From assembly GCA_948144175.1 (NCBI GenBank), contig CANXME010002000.1, positions 372,001-436,000 on the forward strand: a stretch of DNA of 64,000 nt, read 5' to 3'. Below the pieces are notes generated by a model. The model made no database searches and was not told where the DNA came from. It saw only the letters and a list, made by a program, of their open reading frames with translations. This stretch comes from Closterium sp. NIES-65 (taxonomy: Eukaryota > Streptophyta > Zygnematophyceae > Desmidiales > Closteriaceae). Below are positions 21,195-32,500 of the stretch, piece by piece; within the stretch, counting starts at the first letter, position 1; every line of letters starts with the position of its first letter. A program made the translations under genes and the position numbers.

Positions 21195-22969
21195 TGGTGG
21201 ACAGGGAAGGTTGGCGATGCGTCTGCGTTTCGGGTCTGGGGATCTCGAGCGTTTGTCCGCGACTTGTCTGCGGACAAGCTGTCCCCCCGTGCTGTTCCCT
21301 GCGTCTTCCTTGGCTTCTCCCCTGACGCGCCTGACTGGCGGTTTTACCACCCCACCTCGCGTCGTGTTCTGTCCTCCCAGGACGTCACCTTTGACGAGTC
21401 GATGCCTTACTACCGTCTCTTCCCCTATCGCACTGCGCCCCTCCCCCCGCCGCCGCTCTTCCTTGCGCCAGGTGCTACCCAAGTAGACCCCCTCCCTCTC
21501 CAGGGTCCTGCCCCTTCAGGTGTGTCCCAGGTAGACGCAGTCGAGCCTGTCGAGGTAGCTGTTGACTCTGGTGCTGCTCGAGGTGCTGAGCCTGCGGGTG
21601 CCGGGTCTGCGGGTGCCGGGTCTGCGGGTGCTGAGTCTGGGGGTGCTAAGACTGGGGGTGCTGAGTCTTGGGGTGCTGAGCCTGGGGGTGCGGGGCCTGG
21701 GGGTGCTGGGTCCTCTCGTGTGGCCGCCGGCCGTGCTTCGTCGAGGCGGGAGCTGCTCTCTCCACAGGAGCTGCGCGAGTGGTTCGCCCGCCGCTGGAGA
21801 CGTGCTGCTGAGTCTGGGGGTGCTGCTGGAGCTGCTGTCGGTGCTGGTGCTGCTGGAGGTGGAGCTGCTGGGGGTGTTGGCGCTGGTGTTTCTACTGGTG
21901 CTGGTGCGTCTGGGGGTGCTGTCGAGGCAGCTGGTGCTGACGGTCCTGCTGGAGTTGGTGCTGCTGGAGCTGGAGCTGCTGGGGGTGTTGGCAATGGCGG
22001 TGCTGCTGGTGCTGGTGCTTCTGAGGGTACTGGAGTTGGCGCTGTTGGAGCTGTTGGCTCTGCTGGTGCTGATGCTGCTGCTAGGGGTACTGGTGCTGTC
22101 CTTGCTGGTTCTGGAGGCGCTGAGCGGCCGAGGCCGTACTTCGTTCCGCTCCTGGAGCAGGTTCTTGGTCTCCCTCCCTCTCCTGGTCCTGCTCCTCCCA
22201 TAGAGTGTCCATAGCCTGTCTAGTCGCAGTCACAGTTACAGCCCGCCTCCCCGCTACCTGCTCCTTCTCCCTTCACTGGTCCTACTGGAGGTCTTGCTGA
22301 GCGTTGTGAGCCTGCGTCCCGCCCTGCGTCGCCTGTTCGTGCTGCTCGCACTAGTCGTCGTGCTGCGCGTCCGCGTCCTCCTGCGGTCCCCGGCACGCAC
22401 CAGATGGCACTGCGTCCGTCCACTGCTCCTCTGCGTGTCCCTTTGCCGTCTCCTCCAGAGTCCTCTCTTCCTTCTCTTGCTGACCCAGAGTCTGACTCCC
22501 TTCGTGCTGCTAGTCCTTCGGTCACGCGCCTTCTTGCTACTGTTGTCACTGACCCTACCTTTGAGTCTTCTGCTGCGTCTGCTCTCGTTGCTGAGCTTGT
22601 CGACTTCGCTGCTCGCTGTCGTCTGGACTACGCTGCCAGTCTAGTTGTTGAGTCTGAGTCTGTCTGTCCTCCGTCCGTTGGGGGTGAGTGTGCTCTTAGC
22701 ACGGACGTCCTTGAGGACAGGCAGGAGGAGTTCCAGTGCTTTGCTGCTGCTTTGCCCCATCTCGTGTCCACGCTGATTGCCCCTGAGGGAGACCCGGATG
22801 CACCAGACATCCCGACTCCTCGATCGTACGCTGAGGCGATCGAGGGTCCCTACTCCTCATAGTGGCAGTCAGCCATGGACGCAGAGATGGCTTCCTGGAA
22901 GTCCACAGGCACCTACGTCGACGAGGTTCCCCCACCTGGGGCGAACATCGTCAGTGGGATGTGTTCTTT
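21195..22969 (+). pseudogene. Copia-S copy S6, integrase C-terminus to RT start
   Basis: Begins inside integrase (WTGKVGDASAFRVWGSRAF) at the Copia-L junction. It continues through a Gly/Ala linker with one LREWF motif (21770), RPYFVPLLEQVLG (22133) and the conserved linker blocks, to the RT start MDAEMASWKSTGTYVDEVPP (22874). In-frame TAGs at 22212-22214, 22221-22223 and 22860-22862 all stand at Gln (CAG) positions. At about 22969 (VSGM) the RT is joined directly to 3' untranslated sequence, so most of RT and all RNase H are deleted. The last 300 bp are nearly identical to S4, shared TAG included. Confidence 0.8.
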
Positions 22970-23152
22970 CTATATCTGCCCTTGCTTGTTTTAACTTTAT
23001 ATATATGTTCTTGCATGTGAATTGGCCTTGTGGCCCTACTCTTGTGATTGGACTGTGTGCTGACTTTGTGATCCACCCTGAGCTTGCTTTGCTTTGCTTT
23101 GCTTGACTGGTCTTGTGACCTCTTGTTCTCCCCCAATTTGCCTATGGGGGTG
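22970..23152 (+). other. S6 3' untranslated tail and polypurine tract
   Basis: Matches the S1 and S4 tails (CTTGCATGTGAATTGGCC, GACTGGTCTTGTGACC) and ends TATGGGGGTG before the LTR. Confidence 0.7.
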
Positions 23153-23283
23153 TGTCAGAACATTATAGCTTATACATTTGTGTAGGCTGTAGTGGGGTAG
23201 CCCATATGGGGTACAACCCAATTAGGGTTAGTACTTGTACCCAACTCTTTCATAGTTCATTCATCCATTCTCACTTCTCGTCA
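23153..23283 (+). repeat. S6 3' LTR (131 bp)
   Basis: TGTCAGAACA to CTCGTCA with core GGCTGTAGTGGGGTAGCC. It differs strongly from the S5 LTR, so S5 and S6 are not two ends of one element. The S4 gag resumes at once on its right side. Confidence 0.75.
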
Positions 23284-23532
23284 TAGTGCTCGCTTCCAGT
23301 GGCAGACCCGTGATGCACACGCTCGCCTAGCCGTTCGCAGTCACCTACCGTTAGATGAGCGCGAGCACTTCGGACAACATAAGACCGCCAAGGAGCTGTA
23401 CGACGTCGTAGTCGCGTGCTACTCCTCCCCTGCCACAGCTGCCATAGGCCGTCTCTCACTGCCCTACCTCTTCCCCGACCTGTTCGCCTTTGCCACTGTA
23501 GCAGACCTGATCACCCACCTCCGTACCAGTGA
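23284..23532 (+). pseudogene. S4 gag fragment left of the chromovirus
   Basis: Encodes gag from about codon 60 (FQWQTRDAHARLAVRSHLP) to LITHLRTSD, where the chromovirus is inserted. The same sentence continues at 29582 as DLRYRAS. The upstream part of the S4 gag was replaced by the S5/Copia-L/S6 block. Confidence 0.8.
23528..23532. repeat. Left target-site duplication of chromovirus H (AGTGA)
   Basis: AGTGA at 23528-23532 is repeated at 29582-29586. Removing the element and one copy restores the S4 gag reading. Confidence 0.9.
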
Positions 23533-23902
23533 TGTGAGAGTATGACGGCTTATGCCAGCTATGCTTGCTTGCCTCTACTTTATTATGCTATTTCTAGCAT
23601 AGGATAATCATATGCATGCATGAATTGCTTGATTTCCTAGGCTAGGTGCTTTCCTATATTTTATTATAGTTATAGCACCGAGCTAGGTTGCGTGCACCGA
23701 ATTCTGGCCTTTTCGGTTGCCACCGAATTGCCTTCTACCGAATTCGGTAAGGGTCTGTTCGGGACGCTACGCGACCCGCGGAACCTTCGCGTAACACCTG
23801 GTTACGGGGCTTTGTGTCGAGCCTATATATAGCCTCGTGTTGTACCCAGGTGATCATATTCAAAATCATTCTCTTTTCTGAGCTCGATCCTAGATCCTCA
23901 CA
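23533..23902 (+). repeat. H 5' LTR (370 bp)
   Basis: TGTGAGAGTA to ATCCTCACA. A TATATATAGCC segment at about 23823 is a plausible core promoter. It contains repeated CACCGAATT words (23690-23745). Confidence 0.9.
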
Positions 23903-23904
23903 CT

Positions 23905-23919
23905 TGGTAATCAGAGCCT
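23905..23919 (+). promoter_or_regulatory. H primer-binding site
   Basis: TGGTAATCAGAGCC two bases inside the LTR, similar to the initiator-tRNA-Met site but with one extra A. Confidence 0.7.
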
Positions 23920-24272
23920 GTTTGAAGCGATGTTTTTCGACCGCTAAAACCTAGCTTTTAAAACCACGGGGGCGACGACGGGAAGCGCCGATTTCGGGTA
24001 CGTAAACCAGTTTTGCGCTATTTTCTAACGTCCCCCTCGTACCGGTTTTCGAACACTCCTCAGGTCCAGTGGCAAAAAAGTTGGAATTTCGACCGTCGGA
24101 TGGATTCGAATCTCAACGGCCCTGAGAATTTCGCCCAAAAAAGTTGGAGTTTGGAGCGTCGGATCGAATTTCTTCTCAACGGCCGAGATCAGACGCGAAT
24201 TTCGACTAAGGGAGAATAACGCGACCTACAGAAACAGCCCTCGTAATTTCTACAGTCAACTCGACTCACAGC

Positions 24273-25250
24273 ATGGAAGGCCAGGGCGACAACTACGCGA
24301 CCACGAGCGACGTCGCGAGCCTCCGCACCGACATGGAGCAGACGCAGGCGACGCTTCGTCGACTCGAGGCTTTTTTAACAAGCCACCCGGCGCTCGCCAC
24401 GACAGCAGCAGCGACTGCAACCACTACAGCACCGACAATTCCAGCAGCTGTGGCGACACCTATATTTCACGGCCCAATGGCACCACCAACGCCGAACCTC
24501 GAAGCAGCACGACCGAGGCTCCCGGAAGCGTTCGATCCAAGCGCAAAGGGATCCGACGTCTGGCGTTTCGTGGCAATCCTCGAGATCTACTTCGAGGCCA
24601 TTGGCTGTTCGACCCCGACATACGACGCAACACGAATCCGGCTCGCAGCAACACTGTTACGCGGACCAGCACTCGAGTGGATCTACAACACTGACGTGGC
24701 CCGCGGGGAGAAAACGTGGCAGCAGTTTCGGGCAAAATTTATCGGGCGTTTCGAACCGGTTAATACTACCTATATGGCGCGGCAACAAATTCATCGGCAC
24801 AAGCAGTACGGTAGTGTAGCGCAGTACACGCAGCAGATGGAGCTCCTGTTCACCCGCATCCCCGACCTGACCCAAGGCGAAAAAATCACGGCATATACAT
24901 AAGGGTTAAAATTGGGGGTTCAACGGCAGGTGATCGCGTCAAATCACGAAAGCTACAAGGACATCGTGCGTGCAGCCGAGCGTTACGACGCGCTGACCCG
25001 AAGTCAACCCGAAACACGGCGTTTCACGCCGAACCGTACATTCGGCACGGAGCGATCGGCACCCCCCACGTTCGCCGAACCGATGGATATCGACAAATTC
25101 GACGCGAAGCGGCAGCCGACCAAATGCGAATTTTGCGGCGCAGCAGGGCATCAGATTTTGTCGTGCTACAATTTGAAGAAAGTACGTGCGATCATGCAGG
25201 ACGATAACAGTGGAGCACCCCCGAAGTCAAAAAACGGGAATCGCCAGTAG
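24273..25250 (+). pseudogene. H gag (one premature stop)
   Basis: Starts MEGQGDNYATTSDVASLR. Retrotransposon gag domain at about residues 85-205 (FDPSAKGSDVWRFVAILEIYF, WQQFRAKFIGRF). TAA at 24900-24902 interrupts the frame at KITAYT. The same frame goes on to a canonical CCHC knuckle (CEFCGAAGHQILSC, 25126-25167) and ends in TAG at 25248-25250. The gag frame differs from pol by -1, so pol would need a frameshift. Confidence 0.9.
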
Positions 25251-28200
25251 CCGCCGATCGAACTGGCGATCGCATAAAGATCCGAAAAGCGAAAAAGGGC
25301 GACGACGTGGCGACTTCGGAGCGGGCGAAAAAAGGAGAAAATGATGGCGCGAATATAAAACGTCACGACCGGCCGGCAACAGGGGAAATCGCCGAGACAA
25401 ATGGAGGCTCCGCGAAACAAGACTCTGCACCGACCGGGAAACTCCAGCCGAACACCCCCGCGAGTAAGAATATTCCCTCTCGAGGTTTTCAAGCCTTTAA
25501 AAAATTCAGGGGAGATTTCAAGGCCAAGAAAAAGCCTTTTGACATTATTCAGGTACCTGAGAAGTTAGGCAAACCACTCCGGAGCGTTGAAAAGGGTCGT
25601 GCGTTCCAAGGAGTTCATATTCTCTCCCCGCAGCAAAGTGTTAAGGCTCCCCATTGCCCACAGGAGAAGCCTACACAACTACAAAGGCTTAAGGGAAGGT
25701 TCCAGGCCATGACGAAGCTGAATCGGCCTCGGATAAATCCTTCTAACCCTACTCAGTTGGAAACTGATATGGAGTCAGCAGCTTCGAGCGCAGGACCGAG
25801 GAATGATCTATTCGACATACCCTACGATCCTATAAGCGAGACTATCTACGGTTACTCGGAGCAGCAACAACCACTACTACTCGAGGTGATCTGCAACGGG
25901 CGACGCTTCCAGGCACTGGTAGACAGCGGTGCATCTCACTCGGTGTGCGACCGCGGGACGTTGGAGAAAATTGGAGAACCTTCGGAGGAGACCAAGTTCA
26001 TGGCAACAATGGTGGACGGTACAAAACTTCCCATCCACGGCGAAGCATCACTGCAACTGCACATAGGGGCGCTGAGGTGGAAGCCGACGTTGCCGATCAC
26101 GAATATCAAGGGCTTAGATTTCATCTTGGGGCGAGATTTCTTGAAGCGGTTCAACCCCGAGATCGACTGGGTCAACAGGAAGGCGTGCATCTACAACAAC
26201 GGGAAACGGGTGGAGCTGCGAAGCTGGACGGATACAGGGAGCATTCCTGAAACGACACTGGCACGGTTCGAACAGACGGTGAACGAGAGTAACACGGGTT
26301 ACCTAGCACTGGTTATGGCAGCAGCAGAGGAGGAGAAGCCGAGTTTGGAGCTACCTGCAGCAGTGAAGGAGGTCTTGGAGCAGTACAAGGATATAATGCC
26401 CGACGACCTACCTGCAGGCATACCCCCTGCACGCACCCACGAACACGAGATCATGGAGGAACCAGGTGCGAAACCCGTCTCACGTGCACCATACCGACTG
26501 AGTCCGACCGAACTAATAGACATGAAAAAACAGATAGAGTATCTACTGGACAGACAACTGATCCGCCCATCCACCTCTCCCTACGGTGCACCAGTTCTCT
26601 TTACCCCAAAACCAGACGGCAGTCTACGGATGTGCTTTGACTACCGCGCACTGAACAAACAGACAGTAAAAAAACAAATACCCCATACCGCGCATCGACG
26701 ACTTACTGGACCAACTGCGTGGTGCAACAGTCTTTTCGAAGTTGGACCTACGGTCGGGTTACTGGCAGATCAAGATGGCGGACAACTCGATCCACAAGAC
26801 GGCGTTCTGTACCAGATACGGCTCATACGAATACTTGGTGATGCCGTTCGGACTCTGTAACGCACCAGCAACGTTTCAGGCGGAGATGAATCACATCTTA
26901 CGGCCCCTGCTGGACGAGTGCGTGGTGGTGTACGTGGACGATATTCTCATCTACTCCAAGAACATGAAGGAGCACGTGGAGCATCTGCGGAAGGTGTTCG
27001 AGATCCTGCGGAAGAACAAGTTCTACGTGAAGCTGTCAAAGAGCGACTTCGCCCTGAAGAAGGTGCAGTTTCTCGGGCACATGGTGAGTGCCGAGGGCGT
27101 ACACGTGGACCCGCGGAAGATCGAAGCCGTCAAAAAGTGGAAAGTACTGGAGAACGTGAAGGAGTTGCAGCAGCTCCTAGGCTTCGCCAACTACTACAAC
27201 AGGTTTGTGCCACAGTACGCTAAGATTGCAGCGCCACTGACCGACCTACTGAAAAAGGATACACCCTTCAAATGGGATACTCCTCATCAGCAAGCCATGG
27301 AGCAGCTACAGACCGCACTGACCACAGCCCCGGCACTCATCCTACCAGACCCTGAGAAGGACTACGTAGTTGAAGCAGACGCTAGTGACCAAGCAGTCAG
27401 AGCAGTACTGATGCAGGATCACAGACGCGGTTTACAGCCTATCGCCTACCTCAGTAAGAAGCTACACGGAGCAGAACTGAACTACCCCATTCACGACAAG
27501 GAAGCCTTAGCGATAGTCATAGCCTTCAAAGCGTGGAGGTGTTACTTAGAGGGAGCCAAGACTACAGTCTATACTGACCACTGCAGTCTCAAATACCTGA
27601 AGTCGTAGCCGACGCTCTCACGACGACAGGTGCAGTGGGTGGACTTCCTGGAAACTCACTTCCACTACGACATCGTCTACAAGCCCGGGCTACACAACAA
27701 AGCAGACGCATTGAGCCGCCCCGGTCATGTAGCAGGCATCCAGCTCGACGGGATGAACCCTCTGCTCAAGGGTCTATTCCAACATGGGTACTCCGTGGAC
27801 GCAGAGATTGCTACAGCACAGACCAAGAAGCTGTTACAGTGGGAGAAAGACCTAGCAGTAAGGAAGGGTTCAGGAAAGATTTGGGTACCGAATTACGCCC
27901 CGCTACGACAGATCCTATTGGAGGAGTTTCACGACGTACCTTACGCGGGACATTTCGGGAGCAACAAGACGTTAGCAGGGATAGCGAAGTATTACTACTG
28001 GCCCGGGATGGCAGCAGACGTGCAGCAGTTCGTCACCTCTTGTGACACGTGCCAGCGGATGAAGAGTAGCAAGCAGAAAAAAGCAGGGTTACTTCAGCCT
28101 CTACCCGTACCGGAGCAGCCATGGCAGGTCGTTAGCCTCGACTTTATCACAGGACTTCCTTCAACCTCACGGGGGCACGATTCCATCCTCGTAGTCATCG

Positions 28201-29201
28201 ATAAGTTCTCCAAAATGGGTCACTTCATACCGACCAACGCCACAGCTACAGCTGAAGCAACTGCTCGCCTCTTCTTCGACCGCATCATCACCATCCACGG
28301 CATCCCCGCTACACTCATCTCAAACAGAGACCCAAAATTCACCAGTAAGTTCTGGAAGGAGCTGATGGGACTGTTGGGGACAAAACTTGCAATGTCTTCA
28401 GCATACCACCCCCAGACTGACGGACAGACAGAGCGACTCAATCAAGTGGTTGAACAGTTACTGCGCACAGCTTGCAAGGATGACATCAGCCACTGGGACA
28501 CACAGTTACCGACCCTAGAGTTCACTTACAACAACGCGTCTCATGCGGCCACAGGGAAAACTCCTTTTTTCCTGTGTTACGGACGGGAACCACTTACACC
28601 ACAGCAGCCAACCACACCGGCAGACGTCCAAGCCGCACATGACTTCGTCACCACCATGCAGCAGCTATGGGAGAAGACTCAGCGACGACTCACCACAATG
28701 CAGACCTCCCAGAAGCAGTATGCCGATCGCCAGCGACGAGATCACTCAGTAGCAGTCGGAGATCAGGTGCTTCTTGACACGCGCAACTTGAACCTGTCTC
28801 ACCTCCCATCCAAACTCCGGCCTCGCTTCTGTGGTCCTTTTCTCGTTGAGGCACAGGTGACACCAGTTACATTCCGCTTGCGCTTACCTACTACTTGGAA
28901 GCTTCACAATGCTTTCCATGTGCAGCTACTGAAACCCTATAAGGACCCCAACAAACAGTTCCAGGGACGGCAGCTACCGCCACCTCCACCTGTTCTTGTA
29001 CAGGATGAACCCGAGTACGAGATCGAGCGCGTTCTCTCTCATCGGCGTCGCGGCGGCAAGACTCTCGAGTTCCTGATACGCTGGAAGGGATACGACCCCA
29101 CTGAGGACAGTTGGGTTGCAGAAGCTAATATGGGCAACGCACGCCGTGCTCTCAAGGACTATCTTGGCAAGCAGGGTGTATCTCACGCCACCCAGCTTTG
29201 A
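25251..29201 (+). pseudogene. H pol: protease, RT, RNase H, integrase, chromodomain
   Basis: Order: protease [12 protein letters not shown] (about 25912); RT from about 26490 with YVDDILIYS (26929); RNase H ([23 protein letters not shown]); integrase zinc site (H-H-C-C; CDTCQRM) and core Asp (SLDFI) and Glu (DGQTERLNQ); C-terminal chromodomain (EIERVLSHRRRGGKTLEFLI to EDSWVAEANM, about 29012-29130). Stop TGA at 29199-29201. Defects: a frameshift near 26685 (KQIP to PRIDDLL); TAG at 27606-27608 where CAG is expected (LKS-PTLSRRQ); and Asn where the second integrase Asp belongs (SNRDPKF for SDRDPKF, about 28320). The integrase change should abolish catalysis even if the frame were read through. 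Confidence 0.92.
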
Positions 29202-29211
29202 GGGGGGGACG
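29200..29211 (+). promoter_or_regulatory. H polypurine tract
   Basis: GAGGGGGGGA at 29200-29209 just before the 3' LTR and overlapping the pol stop. Confidence 0.8.
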
Positions 29212-29581
29212 TGTGAGAGTACGACGGCTTATGCCAGCTATGCTTGCTTGCCTCTACTTTATTATGCTATTTCTAGCATAGGATAATCATATGCATGCAT
29301 GAATTGCTTGATTTCCTAGGCTAGGTGCTTTCCTATATTTTATTATAGTTATAGCACCGAGCTAGGTTGCGTGCACCGAATTCTGGCCTTTTCGGTTGCC
29401 ACCGAATTGCCTTCTACCGAATTCGGTAAGGGTCTGTTCGGGACGCTACGCGACCCGCGGAACCTTCGCATAACACCTGGTTACGGGGCTTTGTGTCGAG
29501 CCTATATATAGCCTCGTGTTGTACCCAGGTGATCATATTCAAAATCATTCTCTTTTCTGAGCTCGATCCTAGATCCTCACA
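29212..29581 (+). repeat. H 3' LTR (370 bp)
   Basis: Same as the 5' LTR except C for T near 29222 and A for G near 29469. It is followed by AGTGA and the S4 gag. Confidence 0.9.
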
Positions 29582-32500
29582 AGTGACCTCCGCTACCGTG
29601 CATCGCTCCCCCCCGATTTCCTTGCCAAGACCCCCCCCCCCCCCCCCCCCCGATGTACCTCACACTGTACCACCTTGTCACCCGCCTCCCTGACTCCCTT
29701 CGCACAGTCAGGGACCAGTTTCTCGCCCTCTCCCCCACTGACCTCACTGTCAACCTCCTCGAGAAGGAGCTCCTAGCAGCTGAGAAGAGCATTGTCGCTG
29801 CAGGTACCTCTCGTGGTGACCCCCGTACCCCCTTCTTTGAGGGGTGCTCCCCCTCCCCCCTCCTCCCATCCTTTGCATCTTCTACTGCTGTCAACTTCCT
29901 CGGAGCTGAGAAAGTCGAGGCCGCGTCTGCTCCAAGTGGGAGACGCAAGGGCGGCAAGGGCAAGGGAGGCAAGGGTGGTGGAGGTGCGGGGGGCGGGGGT
30001 GGTGGCGGAAGTGGGAGTGGCGCGGGTGGTGGGGGGGTCATTCGCGGCACCGGGGGTGGTGGCGGCGGCGACGGTGGTGGGGGTGGTGGCGGTGGTGCTG
30101 GCAGTGGTGGCGGCGGTGGAGCGGGTGGCGGGCGCGGTGGAGCGGTACAGCGTGGGGGGTTTGGCGGTGGCCAGAGGCAGCAGCAGCAGCGCCCCGGCGA
30201 GGCTCCCTCGCCCCAGCAGCTCGGTGAGTGGTACTCTCAGCGTGGGGGGTCTGGGGGAAGGGGTACCTGCCCGTATGTCATCCGCACAGGTGACCGCACT
30301 GGCCAGACTTGTGGGAGGTTTCACACTGCGCAGCGCTGTTTCTTTTGCCTCGACGACGCCTGGCGTGAGCAGTTTCCTGACGCCTCTGAGCTGCCCCGCT
30401 GGGCTGATCTGCTTAAGAAGGGGATTGATATCTTTGCGCTTGATTATGATGCTATTCTTGCTGCTATGTATGCATTGACTATTAGTGCTGAGGGTGACTG
30501 TAACCTAAGTGTTCCGCCTGACCCGAGCATTGGGACCAGTGAGGCTGCAGCTCTAGGTGCTAGCACGTCTGCTGCTCTAGGTCCTGGTGAGGCTGCTGCC
30601 CTAGGTGCTAGTGCGTCTACGTCTGCTGGCACCGCACCTACTGAGGCACTACAAACCTTCACACTGGACTCAGGTGCTTCCCGCTATTTCTTTTGTGACC
30701 GCACTGCCCTAGAGCAGCTTCCTCGACCGGTTGCTGTCTCTCTGGCTGACCCCTCAGGGGGTCCGGTCCTTGCGACCTCCACCACTGCCCTCCCTTGTCC
30801 TGCTGTCCCGTCTGGCACGCTGTCGGGCCTCTACCGCCCCTTGTTCTCTACAAACTTGGTGGCGGGTTCCGCACTCCAGGACGCGGGTGTTCACCAGTTC
30901 ACCCCGGCCTACGAGCGTGTGACGCACCGCACGTGTGCGCGGACGAGACGTCACCTCGATACCTTCACTCGGCAGCTGGGGTCGGACTTGTACACACTGA
31001 CCACTGAGTCTCCTCAGGCAGCTGCGTCTGCGTCTGCGTCAGGTCAGCTATCTACCCCCTGCTCGTGTCGCTCCCTGTCGCACCAGAATGTCCTCTGGCA
31101 CCACCGCCTTGGTCACCCGTCAGTGCAGCGCCTTCGCGGCATGCCCTCCAGGTACCTTGTCGCTTGTCTTCCCAGGGTTCTCCCTCCCCTCCCACCCTCG
31201 CCTGCACCTCCCTGTCTTCCCTGTGTCGAGGGGCGGCAGCGCGCCACTCCTCACTCCTCCTCGTTCCCTCCCGAAGAGGCTCCCCTGCAGACTCTCCACC
31301 AAGACGTGCGGGGCCCCGCTCGCATTCGGGGACAGGGCCACGAGCGGCACTTTCTGCTGGTCGTCGACGACTACACGCACTACACCACGGTCTTCCCCTT
31401 GCGTACCAAGGGTGAGGTCCCTAATGTCTTGATGCCCTGGATCCGCGCTGCTCGTCTCCAACTCCGCAAGCGGTTCCAGTCGGACTTTCCTGTCCTGCGT
31501 CTGCACTCTGATAGAGGTGGTGAGTTTTCCTCTGACCTCTTGGCAGCCTACTGTGCGGAGCACGGCATCCGCAAGACATTCACTCTCCCGGCCTCTATGC
31601 AGCAGAATGGGGTTGCTGAGCACCGCATTGGTCTAGTCATGGAGGTCACGCATACCTCCATGATCCATGCGGCTGCCCCCCATTTCCTGTGGCCGTTTGC
31701 AGTCCAGTACGCCGCGCATCAGCTCAACCTCTGGCCCCGTGTCTCCGTTCCGGAGACCTCGCCCACCCTGCGTTGGATGGGGGAGGTTGGCGATGCGTCG
31801 GTGTTCCGAGTCTGGAGATGTCGAGCCTTTGTCCGCGATACGTCCGTGGACAAGCTCTCCTCCCGTGCCGTTCCCTGTGTCTTCCTGGGCTTTGTCCCTG
31901 ACACGCCTGGTTGGCAGTTTTACCACCCCACCTCGCGCCGGGTCTTCGCCTCTCAGGACCTCACCTTTGACGAGTCGGTACCCTTTTACCGTCTCTTTCC
32001 CTACCGCACTGCCCCGCTCCCCCCTCCGCCGCTCTTTCTCATGCCAGGTGCTGCTTCGGTCGACCTCCTGCCTCCCCAGGGTGCTGCTCCCTCAGGTGTT
32101 TCCCAGGTAGACCCGGTCGAGGCTGTCAAGGTAGCTGTTGACTCTGGTCATGTGCTAGGTACTGAGCATGCTAAGCCTGGGGGTGCTGAGACTGCGGGTG
32201 CAGAGACTGGGGGTGCTGAGTCTGAGGGTGCGGAGACTGGGGGTGCTGAGTCTGGGGGTGCATAGACTGTAGGTGCTGAGCGTGGAGGTGCTGCGTCTTG
32301 GGGTGTTGTGCCTCGAGGGACTGAGGCTGGGGGCTTTGAGACTGACCGTGCTGCACCTGCTGACGCTCCTTCTTCACAGCAGCTGCGTGAGTGGTACTCC
32401 CAGCGTTGCAGCCTTCGTCGTGGGGGGTCTGCTGGAGCTGGGGCTAGTCGTCCTGCGGGTGCCGTGTAGCAGACAGAGCCTCCCTCCGCTCAGCGGCTAC

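Larger units (their letters stand above)
23533..29581 (+). mobile_element. Ty3/gypsy chromovirus H, complete, inserted in S4 gag
   Basis: 6049 bp with two 370-bp LTRs (23533-23902 and 29212-29581), a 5-bp duplication, primer site, polypurine tract, gag and pol. The LTRs differ at two sites by eye (both transitions), so the insertion is young, the most recent datable event here. The C-terminal chromodomain puts it among chromoviruses. Confidence 0.95.

Noticed and set aside
8128..23283. S5 and S6 as the two ends of one element interrupted by Copia-L
   Set aside because: Their LTRs and linkers differ strongly, the coding order goes backwards across Copia-L (RT to integrase), and no target duplication was found.
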